Program-made: the position numbers and the translations under genes
Notes under the pieces: model-generated
The model's input: the letters and a program-made list of their open reading frames with translations, nothing else
Databases searched by the model: none
Told to the model about the DNA's origin: nothing
Shown: positions 44,915-53,896 of the stretch, in pieces
Layout: each line of letters opens with the position of its first letter
Position numbering within the stretch: the stretch's first letter is position 1
Assembly: GCF_037076555.1 (NCBI RefSeq)
Contig: NZ_AP029023.1
Location: 1,302,001-1,366,000 of the forward strand
Source: Methylophilus sp. DW102
Lineage (GTDB): Bacteria; Pseudomonadota; Gammaproteobacteria; Burkholderiales; Methylophilaceae
Reading direction: 5' to 3'
DNA: 64,000 bases

Positions 44915-45688
44915 ATGCTCATGAAACCTCGTCTGCTTACAATTTTTTGTGCGATGCTGATTGCCCTGACCGGGTTCTTCAGTCATTTATTGCACGCAGC
45001 TGACCGTACGGCGACAACCGCCACGCTGGCCAATCAGCGTGTCGCTGAGCCGGCGGTCGCAGACATGCACAGCCGCGTGTATCAAACCGCTGTGCAATAT
45101 GTGCAGAGCCAGACGCAAGGTTATCCAGGCAAAGTCAATGTCGACATTCAGCCACTAGACAGCCGTGTTCGTATTGCTGCCTGCGACATGATGGAAGGAT
45201 TTACCGTACCAGGCTCACGGTTGTGGGGTAAAACACATATAGGTGTACGTTGCCTGCAAGCCGAGACCAAGTTGTGGACGCTGTATGTGCAGGCAGACGT
45301 GCAAGTGTGGGCTGAATATGCAGTGACGGCAGTGCCAGTCAGTCAGGGTGCACTACTTAGCCCGAACGATGTGGTGTTGCAATCAGGGGATTTAAGCAAG
45401 CTACCGGCTGGCATTATCACGGACTTGTCCATGCTCGAAGGCAAACAAGCCGCCTTGAATATGCCGCTGGGCACGGTGTTGCGCCCAGAGCTGCTCAAGT
45501 CCAGACCTGTGATCATGCAGGGTCAGACTGTACAGTTAAATAGCCGTGGCGAAGGATTTGTGGTCAGTGCCGATGGGACTGCACTGCAAACAGCCAATGC
45601 AGGGCAGGTGGTGGATGTCAAGGTCAGTAGCGGCCAGGTGATTAAAGGGGTTGCACTGTCGAGTGGAAAAGTCGATGTAAGATATTAG
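44915..45688 (+). CDS. flgA: Flagellar P-ring chaperone FlgA
   Basis: A 257-residue periplasmic protein with a signal peptide (LLTIFCAMLIALTGFFSHLLHAAD) and a C-terminal SAF domain (ALLSPNDVVLQSGDLSKLPAGII, GTVLRPELLKSRPVIMQGQTVQL, VVDVKVSSGQVIKGVA). It helps FlgI assemble the P ring. Starts at 44915 and 44921 are both possible; no clear ribosome binding site was seen. Confidence 0.93.
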   Translation: MLMKPRLLTIFCAMLIALTGFFSHLLHAADRTATTATLANQRVAEPAVADMHSRVYQTAVQYVQSQTQGYPGKVNVDIQPLDSRVRIAACDMMEGFTVPGSRLWGKTHIGVRCLQAETKLWTLYVQADVQVWAEYAVTAVPVSQGALLSPNDVVLQSGDLSKLPAGIITDLSMLEGKQAALNMPLGTVLRPELLKSRPVIMQGQTVQLNSRGEGFVVSADGTALQTANAGQVVDVKVSSGQVIKGVALSSGKVDVRY

Positions 45689-45760
45689 GCAGACTCACCA
45701 CGACAAACATGAAAAAATACTTCTCGATCAGAATCTTGAGATAAAAACTATATTAACAAC

Positions 45761-45787
45761 TAAAGTTCGCTTAAACTATGCCGATAG
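45761..45787 (+). promoter_or_regulatory. Sigma-28 (FliA) promoter of flgMN
   Basis: TAAAGTTC (45761-45768), 11-base spacer, GCCGATAG (45780-45787). Each box is 7 of 8 with the consensus, the best sigma-28 match in the window. An in-frame ATG at 45778 lies within this promoter and so cannot be the flgM start. Confidence 0.88.
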
Positions 45788-45849
45788 AACTGTTAATCAA
45801 TGAGGGTTTAGTCACCCGACAAACTCAGACATCAAGGCAGAGGGATAGC

Positions 45850-46170
45850 ATGAATATTTCAGATTCGATCAAGAAACTTGGGATTGGTGTAGATAAACCA
45901 GTATTAGATAAAGGTACCAGCAGCAAAAGTACCGAAAAAACAAGCACATCGGCAACGCCAGCCAGCAAAGACAATGTGACATTGTCCGCGGCATCGGTGC
46001 AGATGCAGTCCATTGAAGCGGGGATCACCTCGTCAGAGGTGTTTGATACTCACAAAGTGGACGAAATTAAAAGTGCTATTGCGCGTGGAGACTTTACTGT
46101 CGACACGGGTAAAGTGGCTGACGGCTTATTGCAAACCGTTAAGGACTTGATACATTCGAAAAAAGGATGA
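45850..46170 (+). CDS. flgM: Anti-sigma-28 factor FlgM
   Basis: The start at ATG 45850 has GAGGGA upstream; the longer frame from 45778 overlaps the promoter. The 106-residue protein has the FlgM layout: N-terminal MNISDSIKKLGIGV, a serine-, threonine- and lysine-rich disordered middle and C-terminal FDTHKVDEIKSAIARGDFTVDTGKVADGLLQTV that binds FliA. It is expressed from a sigma-28 promoter, giving negative feedback on late genes. Confidence 0.93.
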   Translation: MNISDSIKKLGIGVDKPVLDKGTSSKSTEKTSTSATPASKDNVTLSAASVQMQSIEAGITSSEVFDTHKVDEIKSAIARGDFTVDTGKVADGLLQTVKDLIHSKKG

Positions 46171-46175
46171 TGTTT

Positions 46176-46658
46176 ATGACAACTGCAAATCGCAACGCTA
46201 TCCCTGAGATCAGTTTTGAAGCGGATGCCAATCTGGTTGAAGCGCTCATTGAAGATTTGCAGAATGAACAAAAAGCCTTGGTCAAAGCTGACCTGGACAC
46301 CATAGAACGGATTATTGATCAGCGTGTAGAGTTACTACAGGCGCTGGGTGAAGCCGCAAAACAGCGTTACGCTGCCTTGTCGGCTGCTGGCTTCGAAGCC
46401 AATGAAAAAGGCATGGCTAAATGGCTGGAGTTAGGACATGGCAAAGTGATGGATACTGCATGGATGGAGTTCCAGAAAAAACTGGCGCAGGCAAAAGAGC
46501 TTAACCGCATCAACGGCATCCTGATCAACAAGCATTTTCAACGCAACCAGGAAAAGCTGGATGCGATTCAAGGCAAAGCAACCAATGCCACACAGTTCTA
46601 TGGCAAAAATGGCCAAACTCACGGTGCCCACAGCTCTCGCACCAGTTTTGCGGTATAA
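46176..46658 (+). CDS. flgN: FlgN-like flagellar chaperone
   Basis: A helical protein of about 160 residues in the usual place after flgM: EALIEDLQNEQKALVKADLDTIERIIDQRVELLQAL and a C-terminal LNRINGILINKHFQRNQEKLDAI, as in FlgN, which chaperones FlgK and FlgL. ATG 46176 lies 8 bases after AAAAGGA; ATG 46167 and 46170 are too close to that site. The C-terminus ends TQFYGKNGQTHG, a typical FlgN tail. Confidence 0.88.
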   Translation: MTTANRNAIPEISFEADANLVEALIEDLQNEQKALVKADLDTIERIIDQRVELLQALGEAAKQRYAALSAAGFEANEKGMAKWLELGHGKVMDTAWMEFQKKLAQAKELNRINGILINKHFQRNQEKLDAIQGKATNATQFYGKNGQTHGAHSSRTSFAV

Positions 46659-46730
46659 CTCGCATTAAAATCAAACGATCACAACCGTAAATGGCAATTC
46701 ATCATTGCCATTATCAAGCTTGAGCGTTGC

Positions 46731-48638
46731 TTACTGGCTTTCCAGCCATTCCCAACGCTCCAGTTTCTGCAAGATTAACGCTTCAATTTCATCCAGTCTC
46801 TCTTGTCGTTGCTTGACCTGCTCAGGCGCTTGCTTGTAAATGTCCCCTTGTGCAAACTGTGCCTGGATATCAGCTTGCTCTTGCTCTAATTGTTCAATTT
46901 CTGCAGGCAGCGCTTCAAGCTCACGCTGCTCCTTAAAGCTCAACTTTTTTCGGGTTGAGGTGTTGGATGGGGCGCTCGTGCTGGCGGGGGAAGGGGCTGC
47001 AGGCACCGGTTTTTCGACTGGTTTATTTGCAGCTTCGCGCTGCTGGCTAAAGCGCAGCCAGTCATCATAACCACCGCTAAATTCGGTGAGTTTGCCCTGG
47101 CCTTCAAAAGCAATGACTTGTGTCACCGTATTTTCCAGGAATGCCCGGTCATGACTCACCAGAAACAGGGTGCCCGCATAATCTTGCAGCAGGTTTTCCA
47201 GCAGTTCCAGCGTATCGATATCCAGATCGTTGGTGGGTTCGTCTAGCACCAATACATTGGCCGGACGCGCAAATAATCGGGCTAGTAACAGACGATTGCG
47301 TTCACCGCCAGACAGAGATTTGACCGGGGAGCGTGCACGTTGCGGTGCAAACAGAAAATCCTCAAGATAACCAATGACATGGGTGCGTGTTTCACCGATT
47401 TGAACATACTCCGATCCCGGACTGATCGTGTCCATCAGCGTTGCTTCCGGGTTGAGCTGTTCGCGCATCTGGTCAAAGTAGGCCACCTGGATATTCGTTC
47501 CCAGTTGCACCTTGCCCGCGCTCGGCGCCAACTCGCCCAAGAGCAGCTTAAGCAGGGTAGATTTACCGACTCCGTTCGGGCCTAGCAGTCCGATGCGGTC
47601 CCCCCGCATGATGCGGGTACTAAAGCGATTAATCAGCACTTTGTCACCAAACGCCATGCGCACTTCTTGCAGTTCTGCAATCAGCTTGCCTGAGCGCTCG
47701 CCCGCATCCAGTTGCAAGTGCACCTGACCTTGACGATCACGGCGTGCAGCGCGGTCAAGCCGCAGTTGTTCCAGTCTTCTGACGCGACCTTCATTGCGCG
47801 TGCGCCTGGCTTCAACCCCTTTGCGGATCCAGACTTCTTCCTGCGCTAGAAACTTGTCAAATTTGGCCTGGTGTTGTGCTTCTACGGTCAGCAATTCAGC
47901 CTTTTTCAGTTGGTACTGGCTATAGTTGCCTGTAAATTCGGTTAAATGACCGCGGTCAAGTTCGACAATACGGGTAGACAGGCGGTCCAGAAAGCGACGA
48001 TCATGCGTAATCAGCATCACGCTGCCTTGATAGCCCAAGAGCAGCTCCTCTAGCCAGACGATTGCTTCCAGATCCAGATGGTTCGTCGGTTCATCGAGCA
48101 ACAAGACATCGGGGGCTTGCACTAATGCCTGTGCCAGGGCCACGCGTTTGCGCCAGCCACCTGACAAGGTGGCAATTGGGGTGTCTGCCTGTAGCCCGAG
48201 TTTGGACAACACTGACTCAATGCGGGATTGTAGCGCCCAGCCGTTTTCAGCTTCCAGGCTGTGCTGTAATACTTGCATGCGATCGAGCAAAGCTTCAGTC
48301 TCTTGCGCCTGCGACAACTGCAGTGACAGGTCGTGATATTCTTTAAGTTGTGTCACGACATTCCCCAAGCCTTGGGCGACGGCAGTAAACACATCATGTG
48401 CTGCATCCAGCTCTGGCTCTTGCGGTACGTAGGCAATCTTGCTGCCAGGGTCGCGCCAATATTCGCCATCATCCAGTTTGATCAGCCCGGCGACCACTTT
48501 AAGCATGCTGGATTTACCGGTACCGTTACGGCCAATGATGCCGACACACTCCTTGTTATCCAGCTGAAAGTTGACTTGGTCCAGCAATGGCACATGACCA
48601 AAGGCCAGGCTGGCCTGTTTGAGTGTGATTAAAGGCAT
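46731..48638 (-). CDS. uup: ABC-F family ATPase Uup
   Basis: A 635-residue soluble protein with two ABC cassettes: GRNGTGKSS, LSGGWRKR and LLLDEPTNHLD, then GPNGVGKST, LSGGERNR and LVLDEPTNDLD, joined by a charged linker. The C-terminal coiled coil (SFKEQRELEALPAEIEQLEQEQ; KQRQERLDEIEALILQKLERWEWLE) is the mark of Uup rather than EttA or Ybit. Uup proteins act on ribosomes and DNA-related processes. Its start is one base after the stop of the CapD-like dehydratase gene, so it is the last gene of the polysaccharide operon. Confidence 0.92.
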   Translation of the reverse strand: MPLITLKQASLAFGHVPLLDQVNFQLDNKECVGIIGRNGTGKSSMLKVVAGLIKLDDGEYWRDPGSKIAYVPQEPELDAAHDVFTAVAQGLGNVVTQLKEYHDLSLQLSQAQETEALLDRMQVLQHSLEAENGWALQSRIESVLSKLGLQADTPIATLSGGWRKRVALAQALVQAPDVLLLDEPTNHLDLEAIVWLEELLLGYQGSVMLITHDRRFLDRLSTRIVELDRGHLTEFTGNYSQYQLKKAELLTVEAQHQAKFDKFLAQEEVWIRKGVEARRTRNEGRVRRLEQLRLDRAARRDRQGQVHLQLDAGERSGKLIAELQEVRMAFGDKVLINRFSTRIMRGDRIGLLGPNGVGKSTLLKLLLGELAPSAGKVQLGTNIQVAYFDQMREQLNPEATLMDTISPGSEYVQIGETRTHVIGYLEDFLFAPQRARSPVKSLSGGERNRLLLARLFARPANVLVLDEPTNDLDIDTLELLENLLQDYAGTLFLVSHDRAFLENTVTQVIAFEGQGKLTEFSGGYDDWLRFSQQREAANKPVEKPVPAAPSPASTSAPSNTSTRKKLSFKEQRELEALPAEIEQLEQEQADIQAQFAQGDIYKQAPEQVKQRQERLDEIEALILQKLERWEWLESQ

Positions 48639-48639
48639 A

Positions 48640-50577
48640 TCAGTGTATCTGTTGTGAAGGCGAGGGGAGGGTCTCTAAGGGTGCCAGAGCGGCACGTAAA
48701 GAGACAGAGGGGGCGGGCCGGGTATCTGGCTGATACTCCTCGACCCAGCGCTGCAAGTCTTGCTTGATTTGAGACTCTGGCAAATGCGGTATGGTCGCCA
48801 ACCACTCGAGCAACTGCGTCAGCCAAAGGCTATCTGCACTGCGCGCTTGGGCAATCCGTAGTTTTTCATGGCTCGTCGGCAAGGTGTTTTCATCATCTGC
48901 CAGCAACTCTTCATAAAGCTTTTCACCCGGACGCAGGCCGGTAAACTCAATGCGTATCTCTTGCTCTTGCAGACCGGATAGTTTAATCATGTCGCGTGCC
49001 AGATCAATGATTTTGACCGGTGTGCCCATATCCATTACAAAGACTTCACCGCCGTTGCCCATGGTCGCTGCCTGTAATACCAGTTGCGCGGCTTCCGGGA
49101 TGGACATAAAGTAACGTGTGATCTCCGGGTGGGTAATCGTGATCGGACCGCCGTGCGCAATTTGCTCGCGAAATTTTGGAATCACGCTGCCACTGCTTCC
49201 CAGCACGTTGCCAAAACGCACCGTGATAAAACGGGTGTGATTTTGCTTGTTTTGCAAGCCCTGACAAATGAGTTCGGCCAGACGCTTGCTGGCACCCATG
49301 ACATTGGTCGGATTCACTGCTTTATCAGTGGAGACCAGCACAAAGGTGGGCACATTAGCTGCCTGGCACGCCGCTGCAATCTGGTAGGTGCCGTAGGCAT
49401 TGTTCTGCAAGGCCTCTACCACGTTAAAATGCTCCATCATAGGCACATGCTTATAGGCCCCGGCATGTAACACAACCTCCGGCTGATGATTTTGCAAGAT
49501 GCGTTGCATCCTGGCCTGATTCTTCACATCCGCCACCAGATAGACCAGCTCTGTATTGGTGACGGACTGATTAAATTCTTGCTGCAAGGTATACAACGCA
49601 TATTCCGAGATATCCAGACAGATTAATTGTGCCGGGTGAAAACTCAGTATTTGTCTGCACAGTTCAGAGCCAATGGAGCCCGCAGCCCCCGAGACCAGCA
49701 CTACCTTGTTAGCCAACATCGTACTCAAGCCATGGGTATCCAGCTGCACCACATCACGCCCCAGCAAGTCCTCGACATCAATCTTGCGAATTTGCGAGAG
49801 ACTGACCCGGCCACTGATCAGGTCAGACATGGCTGGCAGGGTCAAAACTTCCATCTCGGGAGATTTTCTGGCGGCTTCCACCGCCAATCTGCGTTTCTGG
49901 TGCCGGCTACTTGGCATCGCGATCATGCAATGCTGGCAGCCATAACGTGCGGCAATTGCTGGAATATCTTCCAGACCACCTTCTACCTTGGTGTGCATAA
50001 TTTCGCGGCCCACCAGCTTGTTCGCAGGATCTATCATCGCCACCACACGCCATTCCGGATTCTTACTGAGCTCTTTGATCAGGTTAAAAGAGGCATCTTC
50101 AACCCCGATCACAATCACGGGCTTACCTTGCAGTGCAACCGCATTAAATAAGCGCCGCTCTTTCCAGGCACGGTATAAAAAACGGCTCCCGCCCATCGCC
50201 AAAATGAGCAACATAGGATTCAGCATTAGCACCGAACGCGGGATGATGATCGTTGGGTGGACCAGCAGGGCATACGCTGCGCTAAGCAAGGCAGCAAATC
50301 CGACTGCGCGCATAATCCGTTTTAAATCGGGCAGACTGGCAAACCGCCAAAGTCCTTTATAAAGGCCAAAGGTATAAAAACAAATGGCATGAATGGCAAA
50401 AATCACTGGCAATGTTTGCCAGATATACTGCACAAAAGTGGAGGGTATCTGAAAGTTAAAGCGTAAAGAGAAAGCAAAGATCCATGCCGCGACCAGGGCG
50501 ACCGCATCATGAGCAAACGCAAAAAAAGACAAAACGCGTGTTGGTAGCCTGAGCATAGCAATCAAACAAACAATCAA
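48640..50577 (-). CDS. Membrane nucleotide-sugar 4,6-dehydratase (CapD/WbpM/FlaA1 family)
   Basis: A 645-residue protein with four N-terminal membrane helices, a CoA-binding-like middle domain (VIVIGVEDASFNLIKEL) and a C-terminal SDR domain with SGAAGSIGSELCRQ and STDKAVNPTNVMGASK. In the last motif methionine replaces the usual catalytic tyrosine while the lysine is kept, as in WbpM-type UDP-GlcNAc 4,6-dehydratases. It probably makes the UDP-4-keto-6-deoxy sugar used by the PglC-like transferase next door. TTG 50577 overlaps the upstream stop; ATG 50556 is an equally plausible start. Confidence 0.9.
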   Translation of the reverse strand: MIVCLIAMLRLPTRVLSFFAFAHDAVALVAAWIFAFSLRFNFQIPSTFVQYIWQTLPVIFAIHAICFYTFGLYKGLWRFASLPDLKRIMRAVGFAALLSAAYALLVHPTIIIPRSVLMLNPMLLILAMGGSRFLYRAWKERRLFNAVALQGKPVIVIGVEDASFNLIKELSKNPEWRVVAMIDPANKLVGREIMHTKVEGGLEDIPAIAARYGCQHCMIAMPSSRHQKRRLAVEAARKSPEMEVLTLPAMSDLISGRVSLSQIRKIDVEDLLGRDVVQLDTHGLSTMLANKVVLVSGAAGSIGSELCRQILSFHPAQLICLDISEYALYTLQQEFNQSVTNTELVYLVADVKNQARMQRILQNHQPEVVLHAGAYKHVPMMEHFNVVEALQNNAYGTYQIAAACQAANVPTFVLVSTDKAVNPTNVMGASKRLAELICQGLQNKQNHTRFITVRFGNVLGSSGSVIPKFREQIAHGGPITITHPEITRYFMSIPEAAQLVLQAATMGNGGEVFVMDMGTPVKIIDLARDMIKLSGLQEQEIRIEFTGLRPGEKLYEELLADDENTLPTSHEKLRIAQARSADSLWLTQLLEWLATIPHLPESQIKQDLQRWVEEYQPDTRPAPSVSLRAALAPLETLPSPSQQIH

Positions 50578-51149
50578 TGCGTGATGTTATCACGCCTTAA
50601 TACCTTGATCACTGTTAGCACAATAATCTTGATATCAATACAGAGGGATTGATGTTGCAAGTAATACGCATCTAACGCCACTTTTTGTGGGATTGGAATT
50701 TCGTCCCGGCCATTCACTTGCGCCCAGCCTGTGATGCCTGGTTTCAGTGTATGGACGTTTTTTTCAGTGCGCAATGCAATCAAATCGTCCTGATTGAACA
50801 GTGCAGGCCGTGGACCGACAATGGACATGTCGCCTTTCAGCACACTCCATAATTGCGGTAACTCATCCAGGCTGGTTTTGCGGATAAAGCTTCCTACTGG
50901 CGTTAAAAATGCGTTTGGATCCGTTTGCTGATTCATTAAATGGGTGGCCATTTGTGGCGTTCCCACACGCATGGACCTGAACTTTGGCATGCTAAAAAGC
51001 TGGTTATGCTGACCAACGCGCTTGCTCCAGTACAACGCCGGGCCTGTGGAGCTGAGTTTCACCAATAGATAAGTCGCTAATAACAAGGGACTCAAGCATG
51101 TTGTTGCGATCAGCGCCAGTACAATATCTAAAACTCTCTTAATCCACAT
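50574..51149 (-). CDS. Polyprenyl-phosphate sugar-1-phosphate transferase (PglC-like)
   Basis: ATG 51149 was chosen, giving the typical start WIKRVLDIVLALIATTCLSPLLL with a re-entrant membrane helix; a longer frame to 51182 lies inside the epimerase gene. The roughly 191-residue protein has the monotopic transferase motifs KFRSMRVG, IRKTSLDELPQLWSVLKGDMSIVGPRP and ITGWAQVNGRD. It starts glycan assembly by moving a phospho-sugar onto undecaprenyl phosphate. It overlaps both neighbours. Confidence 0.92.
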   Translation of the reverse strand: MWIKRVLDIVLALIATTCLSPLLLATYLLVKLSSTGPALYWSKRVGQHNQLFSMPKFRSMRVGTPQMATHLMNQQTDPNAFLTPVGSFIRKTSLDELPQLWSVLKGDMSIVGPRPALFNQDDLIALRTEKNVHTLKPGITGWAQVNGRDEIPIPQKVALDAYYLQHQSLCIDIKIIVLTVIKVLRRDNITH

Positions 51150-52026
51150 AGTCTGCCACAGTACGTTTAATGCCTTCGTCAAAGCTGATGACCGGCTGCC
51201 AGCCCAACATTTGCTTTGCCTTGGCGGTATTCACTTGCAAATTGCCCAATAAGCGATCACTCAAGCTGTGTCTGCCAACCAAGCTAAACATCCACTTCAT
51301 TAGCAAAGGAGGAAATGGTAACAATAAGGGTCTGAGCCCTAGCGATTTTTTAATTGTTCGGATTAATGTCATTGTGGAAACATCGTGATCGTCTGAGATC
51401 AAGAATATTTGATTGGCAGCGTGCGGGTGATGGCAGCATAACGTAATAAAATCATTCAAATTTTCCAAACTAATCAGGCTGCGTTTGTTATAAATAGTCG
51501 CAAATGGTAAGGGGACGGTTTTTTTACAAAGGGTAATCAGGGATTTAAAGTTGGCTTTGACGCCTGGTCCATAAATGAGCGGTGGGCGTATGATCACCCA
51601 TTCGATGCCATTCCCTGCACAAAAGCCCTTCAATGCAATCTCAGCCTCAAGTTTTGATTTGCCATACGCATCAAGCGGCGCTGGTTTATCCTCAGGTGTA
51701 AAGGGCGTTTCGGTGCTTTCGCCATTGACTTTGACTGAGCTTAAAAAAATAAACCTTTTAATGCCCAGATCTTTGGCCAGTTGTGCCATTTTCAATGTGT
51801 AGTTGATATTTATATCCGCGTAGGCTTGATAGACGTTCGTTGCCGTTTCTTGCATGACATGTGCCCGTCCAGCTAAGCTCACCAGACAGTCGTAAGGGAT
51901 GTCTGACCGTAGGCTGGTAAAGGGCGAATGGCGATCAATTTTTGTAACAGAATGTCCGGCCTTCTGTAAAAACGCACATAAAGCTTGACCGACAAATCCA
52001 GAGGCGCCAGAGACCAGAATATTCAT
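51139..52026 (-). CDS. NAD-dependent epimerase/dehydratase
   Basis: A 295-residue extended short-chain dehydrogenase: ILVSGASGFVGQALCAFLQ, DCLVSLAGRAHV, SSVKVNGE and the catalytic YGKSKLEAE. It is close in pattern to UDP-glucose/GlcNAc 4-epimerase-like or 4-ketoreductase enzymes that sit next to PglC-like transferases. It may supply the first sugar (for example QuiNAc or FucNAc-type) after the CapD-like step. Start overlaps the GT2 stop (ATGA). Confidence 0.85.
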   Translation of the reverse strand: MNILVSGASGFVGQALCAFLQKAGHSVTKIDRHSPFTSLRSDIPYDCLVSLAGRAHVMQETATNVYQAYADININYTLKMAQLAKDLGIKRFIFLSSVKVNGESTETPFTPEDKPAPLDAYGKSKLEAEIALKGFCAGNGIEWVIIRPPLIYGPGVKANFKSLITLCKKTVPLPFATIYNKRSLISLENLNDFITLCCHHPHAANQIFLISDDHDVSTMTLIRTIKKSLGLRPLLLPFPPLLMKWMFSLVGRHSLSDRLLGNLQVNTAKAKQMLGWQPVISFDEGIKRTVADYVD

Positions 52027-52922
52027 TTTTTTGCCAGAAAAAGCACATATAACGCGAACGCTACCTGGTCGCGAAGTCTACGTCTGAACTGATGAGCATG
52101 CAGAGCAAGCTTGAAGCGATCAAATAGATTCAAGCGTACAAAACTATTGATTGGCCAGTGATTTTCATATCCTACTGCGGCGGCAATCAGCAATATTTGT
52201 TGGCGATACCAGCCTTGTCCCAGTTTTATTAATCTGGCGATCATCGGCTTCAGTCCGCGGTTTGCACCGATGACATTATTTGCATGCTGTCTATACATCA
52301 TGCTGGGGTAAGAATCTATGTACCATTGATAACCTTTAGAACGGGCAAATGCATAAATAAACCAGTCATGTAAGAAAATTTCCTGTGTCTGCAAAACATT
52401 GTTTCTTAAGTAGGATTGCAATTCGACTGCAAGTGTTTTGGAGAGCACAAAAGTACATCCAGGGCCAGCAGACTCAAACATGAAGTCATGATTCGTTTGT
52501 GCTTGTGCTTTATCAATCAGTATCTGTTTTCCATCCTGCCAGAAAGCTGTCACATTGCTGGAGTAAGCGTGTGTATGGTGTTGGGAAATCATGACGATTG
52601 CATTTTTTAACTTGGTTGCGTGCCAAACGTCATCCTGATCGGAGAGGGCAATATAGTCAAATGGTTGCAGCTCAACTTCTCTCAACAAATGAAAAAAATT
52701 TTTTGCTGCACTGCCTAACACACCTTGATTAGGTAGCTTATACAGCGTCGGATAGCTATCTTTAAGTGTATCAACCAATGAACTGGTATTGTCTGAGGAT
52801 AAATCAACGCTAATTGCAAGCGTAACTTCAACTTCTTCCTGAGAGTAAATGCTTTTAACTTGTTCCTTTAGCCAGTTTTCTCCATTATAAGCAGCAAGTA
52901 GGACTAAAACGTTGGGGTGCAT
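52023..52922 (-). CDS. Family 2 glycosyltransferase
   Basis: A 299-residue GT-A glycosyltransferase: VLVLLAAYNGENWLKEQVKSI, ALSDQDDVW (nucleotide-sugar and metal site) and GPGCTFVLSK, a pattern common in rhamnosyl- and similar O-antigen transferases. No membrane helix was seen. The DNA is visibly AT-rich compared with flagellar genes. Confidence 0.88.
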   Translation of the reverse strand: MHPNVLVLLAAYNGENWLKEQVKSIYSQEEVEVTLAISVDLSSDNTSSLVDTLKDSYPTLYKLPNQGVLGSAAKNFFHLLREVELQPFDYIALSDQDDVWHATKLKNAIVMISQHHTHAYSSNVTAFWQDGKQILIDKAQAQTNHDFMFESAGPGCTFVLSKTLAVELQSYLRNNVLQTQEIFLHDWFIYAFARSKGYQWYIDSYPSMMYRQHANNVIGANRGLKPMIARLIKLGQGWYRQQILLIAAAVGYENHWPINSFVRLNLFDRFKLALHAHQFRRRLRDQVAFALYVLFLAKK

Positions 52923-52933
52923 AAGCGTAATGT

Positions 52934-53896
52934 TTAGTTGGGCTCAATATTGGATTTTGGAATGGCGATACAACTGGATGACTCTGTTATTAGTTTACCA
53001 TCTATCCCGGTTAATCCATGAAACAGCCCTAACAATAACATGCGTATACGTAACAATCTATTTGGGGCAAAAATGATGAAAAACAAACAGAAGTAAAGTA
53101 GCCTGAGCAGTAAAAAAAGTTTTATCGGGTAAAGACCTGAAATGTTCTTGATGCAAAAAACAGTATTCCTGAACATATAGTAATCACGGTAAGGTGCATG
53201 GTGAGAAACTTGCCTGTTCTTCATAAATGGAATGGTTTGAGCATGGTCACCGATCGCATGAATCAGTCTCGCATCATTAACTCCATACAGTTTGTAGCCT
53301 GCACACAGGGCGCGCATGCACCATTCCGTATCAACATGATCAATAAAATAACCACTTCTATTCCCGCCGATTGCCTGAATAGCCTCTAGCGAGACCAATG
53401 AGCCAGACGATATCAAAAAACAAGCCTCTGTTACATGGCTGGCTTCATTTGTGTCTTTTTTTACTTCTCTGACAGGATAACCATGTTTAAGCACTAAAAA
53501 TGGTGATTCGATCTTGGTCCTTGCATCAATGGTAACCGGCGCGGTAATCGCTACTTTATTCCCTGCAGCAAGCTCACAAAAACACTTTAAAAGTGCATTC
53601 ACCATGTGTGGTGTTGGAACACTGTCTTGGTCTAGAAACAATATATAGTCAAATTTTTGTTTTATTGCATACTCAATTGCAATATTTTGTGCGTAGGCAA
53701 TGCCCATATTATCCGCAAGATGAATAATTTTTACATTCATCTCTTTGGAGGGATTTAGATTAAAGGAGTGCAGTGGACTATTGTCGATGATGACCATTTC
53801 ATCGACCTGTTCTTTAGTCTCGGAAACCAATTTAGAGAGTGAATCGTTACAGGGATTGTATGTTACTACCGCTGCAAGGACTTTTTTATTGTTCAT
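52934..53896 (-). CDS. Family 2 glycosyltransferase, rhamnosyltransferase-like
   Basis: A 320-residue GT2 with AAVVTYNPCNDSLSKLV, ILFLDQDSVPTPHMV (DxD), FIDHVDTEWCMRALCAGY and a hydrophobic C-terminus (LFLLLRLLYFCLFFIIF). This layout matches O-antigen rhamnosyltransferases. It overlaps the flippase gene by 11 bases. Confidence 0.87.
   Translation of the reverse strand: MNNKKVLAAVVTYNPCNDSLSKLVSETKEQVDEMVIIDNSPLHSFNLNPSKEMNVKIIHLADNMGIAYAQNIAIEYAIKQKFDYILFLDQDSVPTPHMVNALLKCFCELAAGNKVAITAPVTIDARTKIESPFLVLKHGYPVREVKKDTNEASHVTEACFLISSGSLVSLEAIQAIGGNRSGYFIDHVDTEWCMRALCAGYKLYGVNDARLIHAIGDHAQTIPFMKNRQVSHHAPYRDYYMFRNTVFCIKNISGLYPIKLFLLLRLLYFCLFFIIFAPNRLLRIRMLLLGLFHGLTGIDGKLITESSSCIAIPKSNIEPN

Noticed and set aside
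46690..46712. Hairpin between flgN and uup
   Set aside because: AATGGCAA/TTGCCATT forms an 8-bp stem, but it is AT-rich with a 7-base loop and no T-tail; too weak to call a terminator.
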